From an uncultured Bacilli bacterium (GTDB lineage Bacteria > Bacillota_I > Bacilli_A > RF39 > UBA660), in the NCBI GenBank assembly GCA_947628365.1, contig CANQZN010000005.1:1-32057 (forward strand): a DNA stretch of 32,057 nt. The letters are read 5' to 3'. The position numbers were made by a program, and so were the translations under genes. The notes beneath the pieces were generated by a model. That model did not search any database, had not been told where the DNA came from, and saw only the letters and a program-made list of their open reading frames with translations. Below, piece after piece: positions 6,520 through 14,324 of this stretch. Numbering within the stretch: the stretch's first letter is position 1; each line of letters opens with the position of its first letter.

Positions 6520-6939
6520 ATGATGATGATACCAAGAAGAAGAGATAGTTTTGATTTATGGGAGGAATTATTTAAAGATCCATTCTTTACAACTAATGAA
6601 AGTAAAGTAATGCGTACAGATATCAAAGAGGGTAAAAATAATTATGATATTATAATTGATTTACCCGGATATGAAAAAGAAGATATCAAAATTGATATCG
6701 ATAATGGGTATTTAAATATAACTGCCACTATGAATAATGAACATGAAGAAAAAGATGACAGCAAATTTGTAAGAAGAGAAAGATATTTTGGTGAGTGCTC
6801 TCGTAGTTTCTATGTTGGTGATGAAATTGAGAGTGAAGATGTTAAAGCTTCATTTAAAAATGGAACATTAAAACTAGAAATACCTAAAAAAGAAGAAAAG
6901 AAGAGTATTCCTGAAAAGAAATATATCGATATAGATTAA
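6520..6939 (+). CDS. Hsp20/alpha-crystallin small heat-shock protein
   Basis: A 139-residue small heat-shock protein. After a short N-terminal arm (MMMIPRRRDSFDLWEELFKDPFF) comes the alpha-crystallin domain: RTDIKEGKNNYDIIIDLPGYEKEDIKIDI, YLNITA, FVRRERYFGECSRSF and the closing FKNGTLKLEIPKKEE, where A/F-x-x-x-NGxLxxxxPK is the family signature. The C-terminal tail has SIPEKKYIDID, an IxI/V-like stretch used for oligomer assembly. These proteins hold unfolding proteins for refolding by DnaK and ClpB. The start at 6520 is favoured by AAAGGA about 10 bases upstream; ATGs at 6511 and 6523 are also in frame. Heat-shock control by HrcA is indicated by the CIRCE element. Confidence 0.95.
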   Translation: MMMIPRRRDSFDLWEELFKDPFFTTNESKVMRTDIKEGKNNYDIIIDLPGYEKEDIKIDIDNGYLNITATMNNEHEEKDDSKFVRRERYFGECSRSFYVGDEIESEDVKASFKNGTLKLEIPKKEEKKSIPEKKYIDID

Positions 6940-6949
6940 AATTAAAAAG

Positions 6950-6981
6950 AACATATAGTGTAAAATGCTATATGTTTTTTT
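6950..6981. terminator. Bidirectional terminator between hsp20 and sigK
   Basis: AACATATAG/CTATATGTT, a 9-bp stem with a T-run on both strands (T at 6975-6981 on plus; a run of T with few interruptions on minus). It serves the convergent hsp20 and sigK genes and touches the sigK stop. Confidence 0.85.
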
Positions 6982-7675
6982 ATAGACTATTTTTATTTTT
7001 AATAAATTCTCTTAATATTTTAGTTAAAGCTCTTTTTTCAATTCTTGAAACATAACTACGAGATATACCCATTTCATCAGCAATTTCTTTTTGCGTTAAA
7101 TCTTTTTCGTTATTTAGTCCATATCTTTTAATAATTATTTCTCTTTCTCTTTTATTTAATTTCTGCATATATTTTTTTAATAAAGCAATATTATCTTTAA
7201 TTTGTAAGGTATCTAAGATATCTTCTTTTTTATCTTCTAACATATCTGCTAAATTAATTTCATTTCCTTCTTTATCATAACCAATGGAATCATTTAAAGA
7301 GATAGTAAATTGATTTTTCTTATTGCTTCTGTAAAACATTAGAATTTCATTTTGAATACATCTTGCGGCATAAGTTGTTATTTTAACGGTTGGTGTTTTT
7401 TTATAAGTATCAATTCCTTTAATTAACCCAATCGTACCTATAGAAATTAAATCATCCGTATCAGTACTTTTATTATCAAACTTTTTAACAATATGCGCGA
7501 CTAATCTTAAATTATGCTCAATCAAAATACTTCTGGCTTCAGTATCTCCTTGTAACATTTTATCAACATATTTATCTTCTTCTTCACTAGTTAAAGGTGG
7601 AGGGAAGACATTATTACCATAGCTTCCAGTAAAAAAAATCATACTTTTTACCATAGCAATTAAATTTAAAAACAT
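6980..7675 (-). CDS. sigK: RNA polymerase sporulation sigma factor, pro-sigma-K
   Basis: A 231-residue sigma-70 protein closely matching sigma-K. The hydrophobic leader MFLNLIAMVKSMIFFTG precedes SYGNNVFPPPLTSEEE, aligning with the pro-sequence cleaved by the membrane protease SpoIVFB (mature start Y-x-x-NNAFPQPL in Bacillus). Region 2 reads LIEHNLRLVAHIVKKFDN, DLISIGTIGLIKGIDTY and TYAARCIQNEILM. Region 4 reads REREIIIKRYGL and QKEIADEMGISRSYVSRIEKRAL. It drives the late mother-cell programme (coat, cortex, mother-cell lysis). The gene is continuous, with no skin-like interruption. The ATG at 7675 was chosen because AAGGGTG precedes it; the pro-region would then be about 18 residues. It is convergent with hsp20 and lies downstream of a small RHH-like ORF. 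Confidence 0.95.
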   Translation of the reverse strand: MFLNLIAMVKSMIFFTGSYGNNVFPPPLTSEEEDKYVDKMLQGDTEARSILIEHNLRLVAHIVKKFDNKSTDTDDLISIGTIGLIKGIDTYKKTPTVKITTYAARCIQNEILMFYRSNKKNQFTISLNDSIGYDKEGNEINLADMLEDKKEDILDTLQIKDNIALLKKYMQKLNKREREIIIKRYGLNNEKDLTQKEIADEMGISRSYVSRIEKRALTKILREFIKNKNSL

Positions 7676-7693
7676 AAAATACACCCTTGATAA

Positions 7694-7721
7694 ACTATAT
7701 GAGTATTTATGAAAAATTTGC
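7694..7721 (-). promoter_or_regulatory. Candidate sigma-E-type promoter for sigK
   Basis: Reading the minus strand: GCAAATT (7721-7715), a 13-bp spacer and CATATAGT (7701-7694). These resemble the sigma-E boxes GCATATT and CATACAnT with correct spacing. The predicted start falls at the ribosome site, leaving almost no leader, which weakens the call. Confidence 0.3.
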
Positions 7722-7746
7722 CAAAGAAAAAGAGCTAAGTCGCTCC

Positions 7747-7914
7747 CTATTTAGATTTAAGACAAGTTTCAATCATACTAACGACAACATTATTAAAAGA
7801 GGTATTGTTTTCTTTAGCGATTTTTTCAATTTCTTTGATATATTTCTCTTTTATATAAAGAGTTTTATATGTCGCTGGTACTTTGTTCTTTGTCTTCAAT
7901 GGAACAAAACTCAC
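7747..7914 (-). CDS. Small ribbon-helix-helix-like protein
   Basis: A 55-codon ORF on the minus strand starting at GTG 7914 and ending TAG at 7747: MSFVPLKTKNKVPATYKTL, then YIKEKYIKEIEKIAKENN, then TSFNNVVVSMIETCLKSK. The order basic strand, helix (EIEKIAKEN), turn (TSFN) and helix (VVVSMIETCL) fits Arc/CopG-type DNA-binding ribbon-helix-helix proteins. AAAGGAG lies 11 bases before the GTG; a TTG five codons in, behind GAGGTGAG, is an alternative start. It sits 71 bases upstream of sigK in the same direction, so they might be co-transcribed or it might regulate sigK; this is inference. It is more credible than the plus-strand ORF over the same bases, whose sequence is Phe-rich and domainless. 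Confidence 0.6.
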   Translation of the reverse strand: MSFVPLKTKNKVPATYKTLYIKEKYIKEIEKIAKENNTSFNNVVVSMIETCLKSK

Positions 7915-8008
7915 CTCATGACCACTCCTTTATAAAATTTTATTATAATAAATAATTAAATGATAAGTTAGAAATTTCTAATATACTTATTTAATAAAAA
8001 AATTTTCT

Positions 8009-8036
8009 TTCAAATATGGTACTTTTTAGATATAAT
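8009..8036 (+). promoter_or_regulatory. Candidate polA promoter
   Basis: TTCAAA (four of six -35 bases), 16-bp spacer and a perfect TATAAT (8031-8036). The short leader carries TAGGTGG before the polA ATG. Confidence 0.5.
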
Positions 8037-8052
8037 AGGTTTAGGTGGTAGT

Positions 8053-10608
8053 ATGAAAAAAGTTGTATTAGTTGATGGTAATAATTTATTATTTCGTTCT
8101 TATTACGCAACAGCTTATACAGGAACAATAATGCGTAATAGCAAGGGGTTTCCTACTAATGCTTTATATGGCTTTGTAGGTATGATTAATAAAATTATTA
8201 CAGAAGAAAATCCAGAATATATGGTTGTCGCATTTGATATTGGTAAAAATTTTCGTAAACAAAAATATGACTTTTATAAAGAAGGGAGAAATGCAACTCC
8301 AGATGATTTAAAAGTCCAAATGCCTATAGCAAGAGAAATTTTAAAGGCTATGGGAATTACTTATCTAGAACTTGCTCCTTATGAAGCTGATGATATTATT
8401 GGTACAGTTGCCAAATCCGCTGAAGAAAATCCAGAATTTTATTCTCTAATTGTTTCAAGTGATAAAGATTTATTACAACTTATTAGTTTTGAAACAGAAA
8501 TTAAATTATTAAAACAATCTGGTTTTATTAGATATAATGAAGAATCTTTTAAAAAAGATTATGGTATTGAACCAATCAGAATTATTGATTTAAAATCTTT
8601 AATGGGTGATTCATCTGATAATATTCCGGGAGTTAAAGGTATTGGGGAAAAAACTGCCTTAAAGTTATTACAAGAATATAAGTCTTTAGATGGTATTTAT
8701 GAAAATATTGAAAGTATTACGGGTAAAACTAAAGAAAAATTATTAACTGATAAAGATAATGCTTATATGAGTTATGAACTTGCGACTATATATAGAGAAG
8801 TGCCAATTGATATTGATTTTAATGCTTTTAAATATAATGGCCCTAATGTTATTGAACTTAAGAAAATATATGAAGAATTAGAATTTTATTCCATGCTTAA
8901 AAATATAGTTGTCAAAAAAGAAGTTAAAGAAGAAATGAAATTTACCACTATTAATAATTTAGAAGATCTTATTTTAAGTGATAAAGTATCTTTTTACTTA
9001 GAAGTAGATGATATTAATTATCATAAAGGTAATATTTTAGGGCTAGGTATAACTACTAATGAGAGTACTTATTTTATTCCAAGTAATTTAGTTAAAGATG
9101 CTGTGAAACTATTACAAGATAAAGAATTAATAACTTATGATTTAAAGAAAAGTTTAGTGGTAGTATCTAGTGATATTAAATGTCAATTTGATTTAATGGT
9201 GGCTTCCTATTTAGTTGATTATCCAGCAAGTGATGATATTTCAAAACTTATGAATAGTTTTAATGAAGAGTGTATAAGCTTTGAAGATTTTAAGAAAAAT
9301 GGATTTAAAGATGCGCCTCAAGTTATAGCTAAGAAAAGTAAATTTATTTATGATTACTCTGAAAAAATTAAAGAACTAGTTAATGCCGAAAATCAAACAG
9401 AAATCTTAAATAAAATTGAAATGCCACTTATTTATGTTCTAGCAGATATGGAAAAAAGCGGGTTTAAGTTTGAAAGTAGTGCCCTTGATGAAATGCGGGA
9501 AGAGGTAAAACGCAAAATTGATTTAGTAACTCAAGAAATTCATGATTTAAGTGGTGAAAACTTTAATGTCGCAAGTCCTAAACAATTAGGTATTGTCTTA
9601 TTTGAAAAAATGGACATTGGTAAAAGTAAAAAAATCAATAGAGGTTATAAAACAGATATTAAAACTCTACAAAAATATGTTGATAAACATCCAATTGTCA
9701 ACAAAGTGCTTGAATATCGTAATCTATCAAAACTTTATAGTACTTACTTAGAGGGCTTACAAGAATATGTTTTAGAAGATGGTAAAATTCATACTATTTT
9801 TAATCAAACATTAACAAGAACCGGGCGTCTATCTTCCATGGAACCTAATTTACAAAATATTCCTGCTAGAGAAGAATATGGAAAAAAGGTAAGACTAGCA
9901 TTTGTTCCAACAAAAGATTTAATTCTAAGTGCTGATTATTCGCAAATTGAACTAAGAATTTTAGCTCATATTTCTGATTGCAAAGAACTGATTGAAGCAT
10001 TTGTTAATGATCAAGATATTCATACTAAAGTAGCTGCGGATATTCATGGTATCAAAGAAAGTGAAGTAACTAAGAATATGCGTAGTATGGCTAAAGCAGT
10101 TATTTTTGGTATAGTCTATGGTATCAGTGGTTTTGGTTTAGGAGAAAACTTACATATTTCGAGAACTGAAGCCAATAAATTTATCGAAAAATATTATGAA
10201 CTATATCCAGGGGTTAAAAATTATATGGATGAAATAGTTAAAAAGGCATATGATACCGGTGAAGTTAAAACAATGTTTGGTAGAGTAAGAAAGATTACAG
10301 AATTAAAAGATACTAATTATCATACTAGAGCAATGGGCGAAAGGATGGCTTTAAATACGCCAATTCAAGGTACTAGTGCTGATATCATGAAAATGGCGAT
10401 GATTGAAGTTTATAATAAAATTAAAGAAAATAATTTAGAAAGTAAAATGATTTTACAAGTTCATGATGAAATAATTATTGACGCCAAAAAAGAAGAAGTT
10501 GATATTTTAAAGAAAATAGTTAAAGAAGCTATGGAAAATGTCGTTAAATTAAAAGTACCTCTAAAAATTGAAATAAATTTAGGTATTAATTGGTATGATG
10601 CTAAGTAG
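8053..10608 (+). CDS. polA: DNA polymerase I
   Basis: The 851-residue product has the three Pol I regions. The N-terminal 5'-3' flap nuclease (about 1-290) has LVDGNNLLFRSYYA, PYEADDIIGT, VSSDKDLLQL and GDSSDNIPGVKGIGEKTA. The middle domain (about 295-470) keeps the 3'-5' exonuclease fold but lacks the DxE site (FYLEVDD where FDTET is expected), so proofreading is probably lost, as in Bacillus relatives. The polymerase domain has TRTGRLSSMEPNLQNIP, motif A DYSQIELR (D628), motif B RSMAKAVIFGIVYG (R677, K681, F685) and motif C VHDEI (H804, D805). Motif B carries Ile at 684 where the usual residue is Asn (AKAxNFG). It fills gaps and removes Okazaki primers. It is followed 62 bases later by mscL. 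Confidence 0.98.
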   Translation: MKKVVLVDGNNLLFRSYYATAYTGTIMRNSKGFPTNALYGFVGMINKIITEENPEYMVVAFDIGKNFRKQKYDFYKEGRNATPDDLKVQMPIAREILKAMGITYLELAPYEADDIIGTVAKSAEENPEFYSLIVSSDKDLLQLISFETEIKLLKQSGFIRYNEESFKKDYGIEPIRIIDLKSLMGDSSDNIPGVKGIGEKTALKLLQEYKSLDGIYENIESITGKTKEKLLTDKDNAYMSYELATIYREVPIDIDFNAFKYNGPNVIELKKIYEELEFYSMLKNIVVKKEVKEEMKFTTINNLEDLILSDKVSFYLEVDDINYHKGNILGLGITTNESTYFIPSNLVKDAVKLLQDKELITYDLKKSLVVVSSDIKCQFDLMVASYLVDYPASDDISKLMNSFNEECISFEDFKKNGFKDAPQVIAKKSKFIYDYSEKIKELVNAENQTEILNKIEMPLIYVLADMEKSGFKFESSALDEMREEVKRKIDLVTQEIHDLSGENFNVASPKQLGIVLFEKMDIGKSKKINRGYKTDIKTLQKYVDKHPIVNKVLEYRNLSKLYSTYLEGLQEYVLEDGKIHTIFNQTLTRTGRLSSMEPNLQNIPAREEYGKKVRLAFVPTKDLILSADYSQIELRILAHISDCKELIEAFVNDQDIHTKVAADIHGIKESEVTKNMRSMAKAVIFGIVYGISGFGLGENLHISRTEANKFIEKYYELYPGVKNYMDEIVKKAYDTGEVKTMFGRVRKITELKDTNYHTRAMGERMALNTPIQGTSADIMKMAMIEVYNKIKENNLESKMILQVHDEIIIDAKKEEVDILKKIVKEAMENVVKLKVPLKIEINLGINWYDAK

Positions 10609-10670
10609 TTATGCTTAATTTTCTTGAAAAATAACTATTTATATAATAAAATATCTTTAGGTGATGGAAA

Positions 10671-11105
10671 ATGTTAAAAGAATTTAAAGAATTTATTTCA
10701 AGAGGAAATGTAGTTGATCTTGCTGTTGGTGTTATCATTGGTGCAGCATTTGGAAATATTGTTACTAGTTTAGTTAATAATATTTTTACTCCTTTAATTG
10801 GTATTATTTTAGGAGGACATGATTTTTCTAGTTTAGCTATAACTATTAAAGATGCTCAAATTATGTATGGGGCTTTTATCCAATCTGTAATTGACTTCTT
10901 AATTAATGCAGTATGTTTATTTATTATTGTTAAAGTAGTTAATAATTTAAATAATAATCTTCATAAACTAGGTAAAAAAGGTAAAGAAGAAGCAAAAGAA
11001 GAAGAAAAAACCGAAGTAGTAGAAGAAGTTAAAGATCAAAATACTATTCTTTTAGAAGAGATAAGAGATTTATTAAAAAAAGACGTTAAAAAAAGTAATA
11101 AATAG
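10671..11105 (+). CDS. mscL: Large-conductance mechanosensitive channel MscL
   Basis: A 144-residue MscL. The N-terminal amphipathic helix and first transmembrane segment read [28 protein letters not shown] (quoted in parts: [18 protein letters not shown]), followed by [19 protein letters not shown], a short extracellular loop and a second transmembrane segment ([18 protein letters not shown]). The tail is Lys/Glu-rich ([21 protein letters not shown]) and ends in the usual [11 protein letters not shown] helical bundle. The pentameric channel opens under membrane tension to release solutes on osmotic downshock. AGGTGATGG provides the ribosome site. It is transcribed with polA or separately; a weak 7-bp hairpin lies between (10606-10637). 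Confidence 0.97.
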   Translation: MLKEFKEFISRGNVVDLAVGVIIGAAFGNIVTSLVNNIFTPLIGIILGGHDFSSLAITIKDAQIMYGAFIQSVIDFLINAVCLFIIVKVVNNLNNNLHKLGKKGKEEAKEEEKTEVVEEVKDQNTILLEEIRDLLKKDVKKSNK

Positions 11106-11127
11106 TAATTAGAAAGAGGAAAAAATA

Positions 11128-11337
11128 ATGTTAGCGAATATTTTATATTTATTAGGTGGTTTAGTAGTTGGTGTTATTCTAGGCTTTTTAATATCGAGAT
11201 TTGTTACGAAAAAGTATATGGCTAAGAATCCCCCAATTAATGAAAAAATGATTGAGGCTATGATGAGTAGTATGGGTAGAAAACCTAGTCAAAAACAAGT
11301 AAATCAAGTTATGCGTGAAATGAATAGATATAGATAA
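11128..11337 (+). CDS. yneF: YneF family (UPF0154) small membrane protein
   Basis: A 69-residue protein with one N-terminal transmembrane segment (ILYLLGGLVVGVILGFLIS) followed by the highly conserved cytoplasmic tail KKYMAKNPPINEKMIEAMM and MGRKPSQKQVNQVMREMN, which is diagnostic of UPF0154/YneF of Bacilli and Mollicutes. The biochemical role is unknown. It starts 22 bases after mscL with GAAAGAGG as ribosome site, probably in the same transcript, and is followed by the serS T-box leader. Confidence 0.95.
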   Translation: MLANILYLLGGLVVGVILGFLISRFVTKKYMAKNPPINEKMIEAMMSSMGRKPSQKQVNQVMREMNRYR

Positions 11338-11349
11338 AAAGTATATAAT

Positions 11350-11560
11350 AAAAAAGTAAATTGATGATGAAAGATTAGTAGCAAATATTAATTTAGATAG
11401 AGAGTTAGTGGTTGGTGGAAACTAATTAAATTGTGTTTGTAAATCTCCTTTCGGAAAGTATTTAAAAAATACCGGGTGTCTTCGTTATTAGACAATTAGT
11501 ATATATAGGATGGTACCGCAGAATTGCTCCTTGGTTAGCACTTTTGCGGTTTTATTTTTT
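11350..11560 (+). promoter_or_regulatory. T-box riboswitch (tRNA-Ser sensing) upstream of serS
   Basis: The leader has the standard T-box parts in order. The stem I AGTA motif is at about 11377-11380, followed by the AG-rich GAGAG and GTTGGTGG stretches near 11400-11417. A Ser codon (TCT at 11444 or overlapping TCC at 11446) is in the specifier position. The T-box core GGATGGTACCGC is at 11508-11519. The competing terminator stem is ACCGCA/TGCGGT (11515-11520, 11545-11550) with a T-run to 11560. Uncharged tRNA-Ser would stabilise the antiterminator and allow serS expression. The exact specifier register is not settled. A TATAAT at 11344-11349 may be its -10. Confidence 0.95.
11515..11560 (+). 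terminator. Regulated terminator of the serS T-box
   Basis: ACCGCA pairs with TGCGGT around an inner TTGCT/AGCA stem, followed by TTTATTTTTT. The left arm overlaps the T-box core, so terminator and antiterminator are mutually exclusive. Confidence 0.9.
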
Positions 11561-11571
11561 AGGAGGATAAA

Positions 11572-12855
11572 ATGATAGATATTAAATTAATAAGAGAAAA
11601 TAGAGAAATAGTTAAAGAAAATATTAAAAAGAAATTTCAAGATGAAAAATTACCTTTAGTTGATGAAGTTTATGAACTTGATATTAAATATAGAGAATAT
11701 AAAACTAAAGTAGATAATTTAAAGGCCGAGAAGAATAATTTAAGTGAACAAATTGGCACTTTAATGCGAGATAAAAAAATAGATGAAGCTAATCTAGTTA
11801 AAACTAAAGTAGCGGATATAGTTAAAGAAATACCAGAATTAGAACAAAAAGAAGCAGAATTAGAAGAAAAGATAAAGAAAATAATGCTTGTTATTCCAAA
11901 TATAATTGATGAAAGTGTACCAATCGGTAAAGATGATAGTGAAAATGTGGAAATTGAAAAATTTGGAGAGCCTATAGTACCGAGTTATGAAATTCCTTAT
12001 CATGCTGATATTTGTGAGGCACTTGATGGCTTAGATAAAGAAAGTGCTGGCAGAACTAGTGGTGAAGGATTTTATTATTTAAAAGGAGATATAGCTCGTC
12101 TTCATAGTGCAATGCTTACTTATGCTCGTGATTTTATGATTGATAAAGGTTTTACTTATTTTGTTCCTCCATTTATGATTAGAAGTGATGTTGTTACTGG
12201 TGTTATGTCATTTAAAGAAATGGAAGCAATGATGTATAAAATTGAGGGGGAAGATTTATACTTAATTGGTACATCTGAACACTCAATGGTTGGTAGATTT
12301 ATTAATCAAATTGTAAAAGAAGAAAGTTTACCAATAACTTTAACTAGTTATTCTCCTTGTTTCCGTAAAGAAGGCGGTTCTCATGGCTTAGAAGAAAGAG
12401 GATTATATCGTGTTCATCAATTTGAAAAACAAGAAATGGTTGTTTTATGTAAAATGGAAGATGGTATGGACTGGTATAATAAAATGTGGAAATATACCGT
12501 TGATTTCTTTAGAAGTTTAGATATACCTGTTCGTACTTTAGAGTGTTGTAGTGGTGATCTTGCTGATTTAAAAGTTAAGTCATGTGATGTTGAAGCTTGG
12601 AGTCCAAGACAACAAAAATATTTTGAAGTTGGTAGTTGTTCTATTTTAGGTGATGCTCAAGCAAGAAGACTTTCAATTAGATATAAAAGTAAAGATGGTA
12701 ATAAATATTTATGCAGTCTAAATAATACAGTAGTAGCATCTCCAAGAGGCCTAATTGCTTTAATTGAAAATAATTATCAAGAAGATGGTTCAATAAAAAT
12801 TCCAAAAGCCTTACAACCTTATATGGGCGGAAAAGAAAAAATAGAGAAGAAATAA
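11572..12855 (+). CDS. serS: Seryl-tRNA synthetase
   Basis: A 427-residue class II synthetase. The N-terminal ~110 residues are the long antiparallel coiled coil that grips the tRNA-Ser variable arm (IRENREIVKENIKKKF through EIPELEQKEAELEEKIKKI). The catalytic core has motif 2 in SYSPCFRKEGGSHGLEERGLYRVHQFEKQEM (key part FRKEGGSHG and RVHQFEKQE). Motif 3 is CSLNNTVVASPRGLIALIENN with ALQPYMGG at the end. Motif 3 (SLNNTVVASPR) and ECCSGDLADLKVKSCDVEAW differ from the common Bacillus/E. coli forms (LNGSGLAVGR, DIGFGASKKYDLEVW), but the motif 3 Arg and the ADGS-type EDGS are kept. It charges tRNA-Ser in the cytoplasm. AGGAGGATAAA precedes the ATG. Control is by the T-box. Confidence 0.97.
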   Translation: MIDIKLIRENREIVKENIKKKFQDEKLPLVDEVYELDIKYREYKTKVDNLKAEKNNLSEQIGTLMRDKKIDEANLVKTKVADIVKEIPELEQKEAELEEKIKKIMLVIPNIIDESVPIGKDDSENVEIEKFGEPIVPSYEIPYHADICEALDGLDKESAGRTSGEGFYYLKGDIARLHSAMLTYARDFMIDKGFTYFVPPFMIRSDVVTGVMSFKEMEAMMYKIEGEDLYLIGTSEHSMVGRFINQIVKEESLPITLTSYSPCFRKEGGSHGLEERGLYRVHQFEKQEMVVLCKMEDGMDWYNKMWKYTVDFFRSLDIPVRTLECCSGDLADLKVKSCDVEAWSPRQQKYFEVGSCSILGDAQARRLSIRYKSKDGNKYLCSLNNTVVASPRGLIALIENNYQEDGSIKIPKALQPYMGGKEKIEKK

Positions 12856-12863
12856 AAAATAAA

Positions 12864-12912
12864 AGAAGTATGGAATTCTTTAAAATAAATTAAGAATTAA
12901 TGCTTCTTTTTC
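12864..12912 (+). terminator. serS terminator
   Basis: Long hairpin: AGAAG/CTTCT outer and AATTCTT/AAGAATT inner stems with an 11-base loop, then a T-rich tail. Confidence 0.85.
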
Positions 12913-12939
12913 TATTTACTAATAAAAGAAAATCAAAAA

Positions 12940-13006
12940 AAGTTTTTCCAGTCAAACCAAAAAACTTGCAAAAACGCAAAGTTTTTCCAATTCAACCAAA
13001 AAACTT
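12940..13006 (+). repeat. Two tandem 28-bp imperfect palindromes
   Basis: Unit 1 (12940-12967) and unit 2 (12979-13006) each have AAGTTTTT and AAAAACTT arms around a 12-base centre, match at 25 of 28 bases and are 39 bp apart. The 11-base gap also pairs with itself across the junction (CTTGC/GCAAAG). They end at the putative -35 of the downstream ATPase gene. Confidence 0.8.
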
Positions 13007-13033
13007 TATATTTTAGAAATTTTATTGTATAAT
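13005..13033 (+). promoter_or_regulatory. Candidate promoter of the DUF4143-type ATPase gene
   Basis: TTTATA (four of six), 17-bp spacer and a perfect TATAAT (13028-13033); the second palindrome overlaps the -35. Confidence 0.5.
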
Positions 13034-13053
13034 ATTATTTGAGGTGAAAAATT

Positions 13054-14256
13054 ATGTTAAAAAGAACTTATTATTTAAATAAAATTAAAGATTTTTATCA
13101 TGTTAACTCACTAATAAAAATTTTGTGTGGTTTAAGAAGAAGTGGTAAATCTGTAATATTGCAACAAATAATAGAGGAGATTAAAGAAAGTGGAGTTAAA
13201 GAAGATCATATAATATACATTAATTTTGAATCACTTGATTATGCTAATATCACAGATGCAATAGAGTTAAATAATTATATTAAAAGTTTAGCAAAAGATA
13301 AAAATACTTATTACATATTTTTAGATGAAATTCAAAAAGTAAAAGATTTTGAAAAAGCTATTAATTCTTTAAGAATTACAAATCAATTTAGTATTTTTAT
13401 TACTGGCTCAAATAGTAAAATGACATTTTTAGAATTATCAACTGATTTATCTGGTAGATATGTAAGTTTTAGAATTAATCCATTATCATTTAAAGAAACT
13501 GTAGAAATAACTAATACTAAACCAGAAAATTATTTTGATTTATTATTAGATATATTTGAATGGGGAACTTTACCTCAAAGGTTTACTTTTGAAAATGATG
13601 ACTCCAAGGAAAATTATATTAGAGATGTTTATGACTCAATACTTCTTAAAGATGTTGTAGAAAGACTTGGCATATCTGACGTTACTTCGTTTAATAAAAT
13701 ACTACAATATGTTTTAGAAACCGAAACAAGAGAGTTTTCAGCAACAAATGTGTTAGATTATTTAGAGAAAAGCGGTAATAAAGTTGCAACAGATACATTG
13801 TATAAATATTTAGAAGCTCTTTGTTCAACATTTGTTATTAATAGAGTGTATAGATATGATGTAAATGGAAAAGCTATTTTAAAATCATTAAATAAATTTT
13901 ATGCGACAGATTTAGGTATAAAAAGAATTAAAACTAACAGTAAAGAAATTAACTATTCCCGTTCTTTTGAAAATTTAATATATAATGAATTAATAAAAAA
14001 AGGATATGAAGTTTATGTTGGTAAGACTAGAGAAGGTGAGATAGATTTTATAGCATCTAAAAATAAAAGTGTTAAATATATTCAAGCTTGTTATGATTTA
14101 TCAAATGAAGAAATTAGAATGAGAGAATTTAAGGCCTTTGATAGTATAAGTGATAACTATCCTAAATATGTAATATCAACTAATAAAGAAGATTATTCAC
14201 AAAAGGGAATTAAACATCTTAACATTTTTGATTTTTTAATGGATGATCAATTTTAG
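13054..14256 (+). CDS. AAA-type ATPase with DUF4143-like C-terminal domain
   Basis: A 400-residue protein of the large ATPase group common in gut bacteria and archaea. Walker A is GLRRSGKS (residues 26-33), Walker B YIFLDEIQ near 92, and a sensor-like ITGSNSKM follows; YVSFRINPLSFKE and DSILLKDVVERLGI are the usual family signatures. The C-terminal domain (from about 290) reads FENLIYNELIKKGYEVYVGK and then GEIDFIASKNKSVKYIQACYDL, a PD-(D/E)XK-like arrangement (E-x-D...Q-x-C) that could be a degenerate nuclease. The cellular role is not established. Start ATG 13054 follows GAGGTG. It stands alone, bounded by the serS terminator and its own promoter; the tandem palindromes just upstream may be its operator. 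Confidence 0.9.
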   Translation: MLKRTYYLNKIKDFYHVNSLIKILCGLRRSGKSVILQQIIEEIKESGVKEDHIIYINFESLDYANITDAIELNNYIKSLAKDKNTYYIFLDEIQKVKDFEKAINSLRITNQFSIFITGSNSKMTFLELSTDLSGRYVSFRINPLSFKETVEITNTKPENYFDLLLDIFEWGTLPQRFTFENDDSKENYIRDVYDSILLKDVVERLGISDVTSFNKILQYVLETETREFSATNVLDYLEKSGNKVATDTLYKYLEALCSTFVINRVYRYDVNGKAILKSLNKFYATDLGIKRIKTNSKEINYSRSFENLIYNELIKKGYEVYVGKTREGEIDFIASKNKSVKYIQACYDLSNEEIRMREFKAFDSISDNYPKYVISTNKEDYSQKGIKHLNIFDFLMDDQF

Positions 14257-14324
14257 AATTAACAAATAAGTTTATAGTAAATTAATATTTTTAGTTGTAT
14301 AATAAAAAATGAGGTGGATAAATA

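Noticed and set aside
7687-7935. Plus-strand 82-codon ORF upstream of polA
   Set aside because: Phe/Ser-rich with no domain and no ribosome site. It overlaps the better supported minus-strand RHH-like ORF and the sigK upstream region.
12940-13006. CRISPR-like repeats
   Set aside because: Only two units, with an 11-base gap that itself pairs; no further repeats or cas genes.
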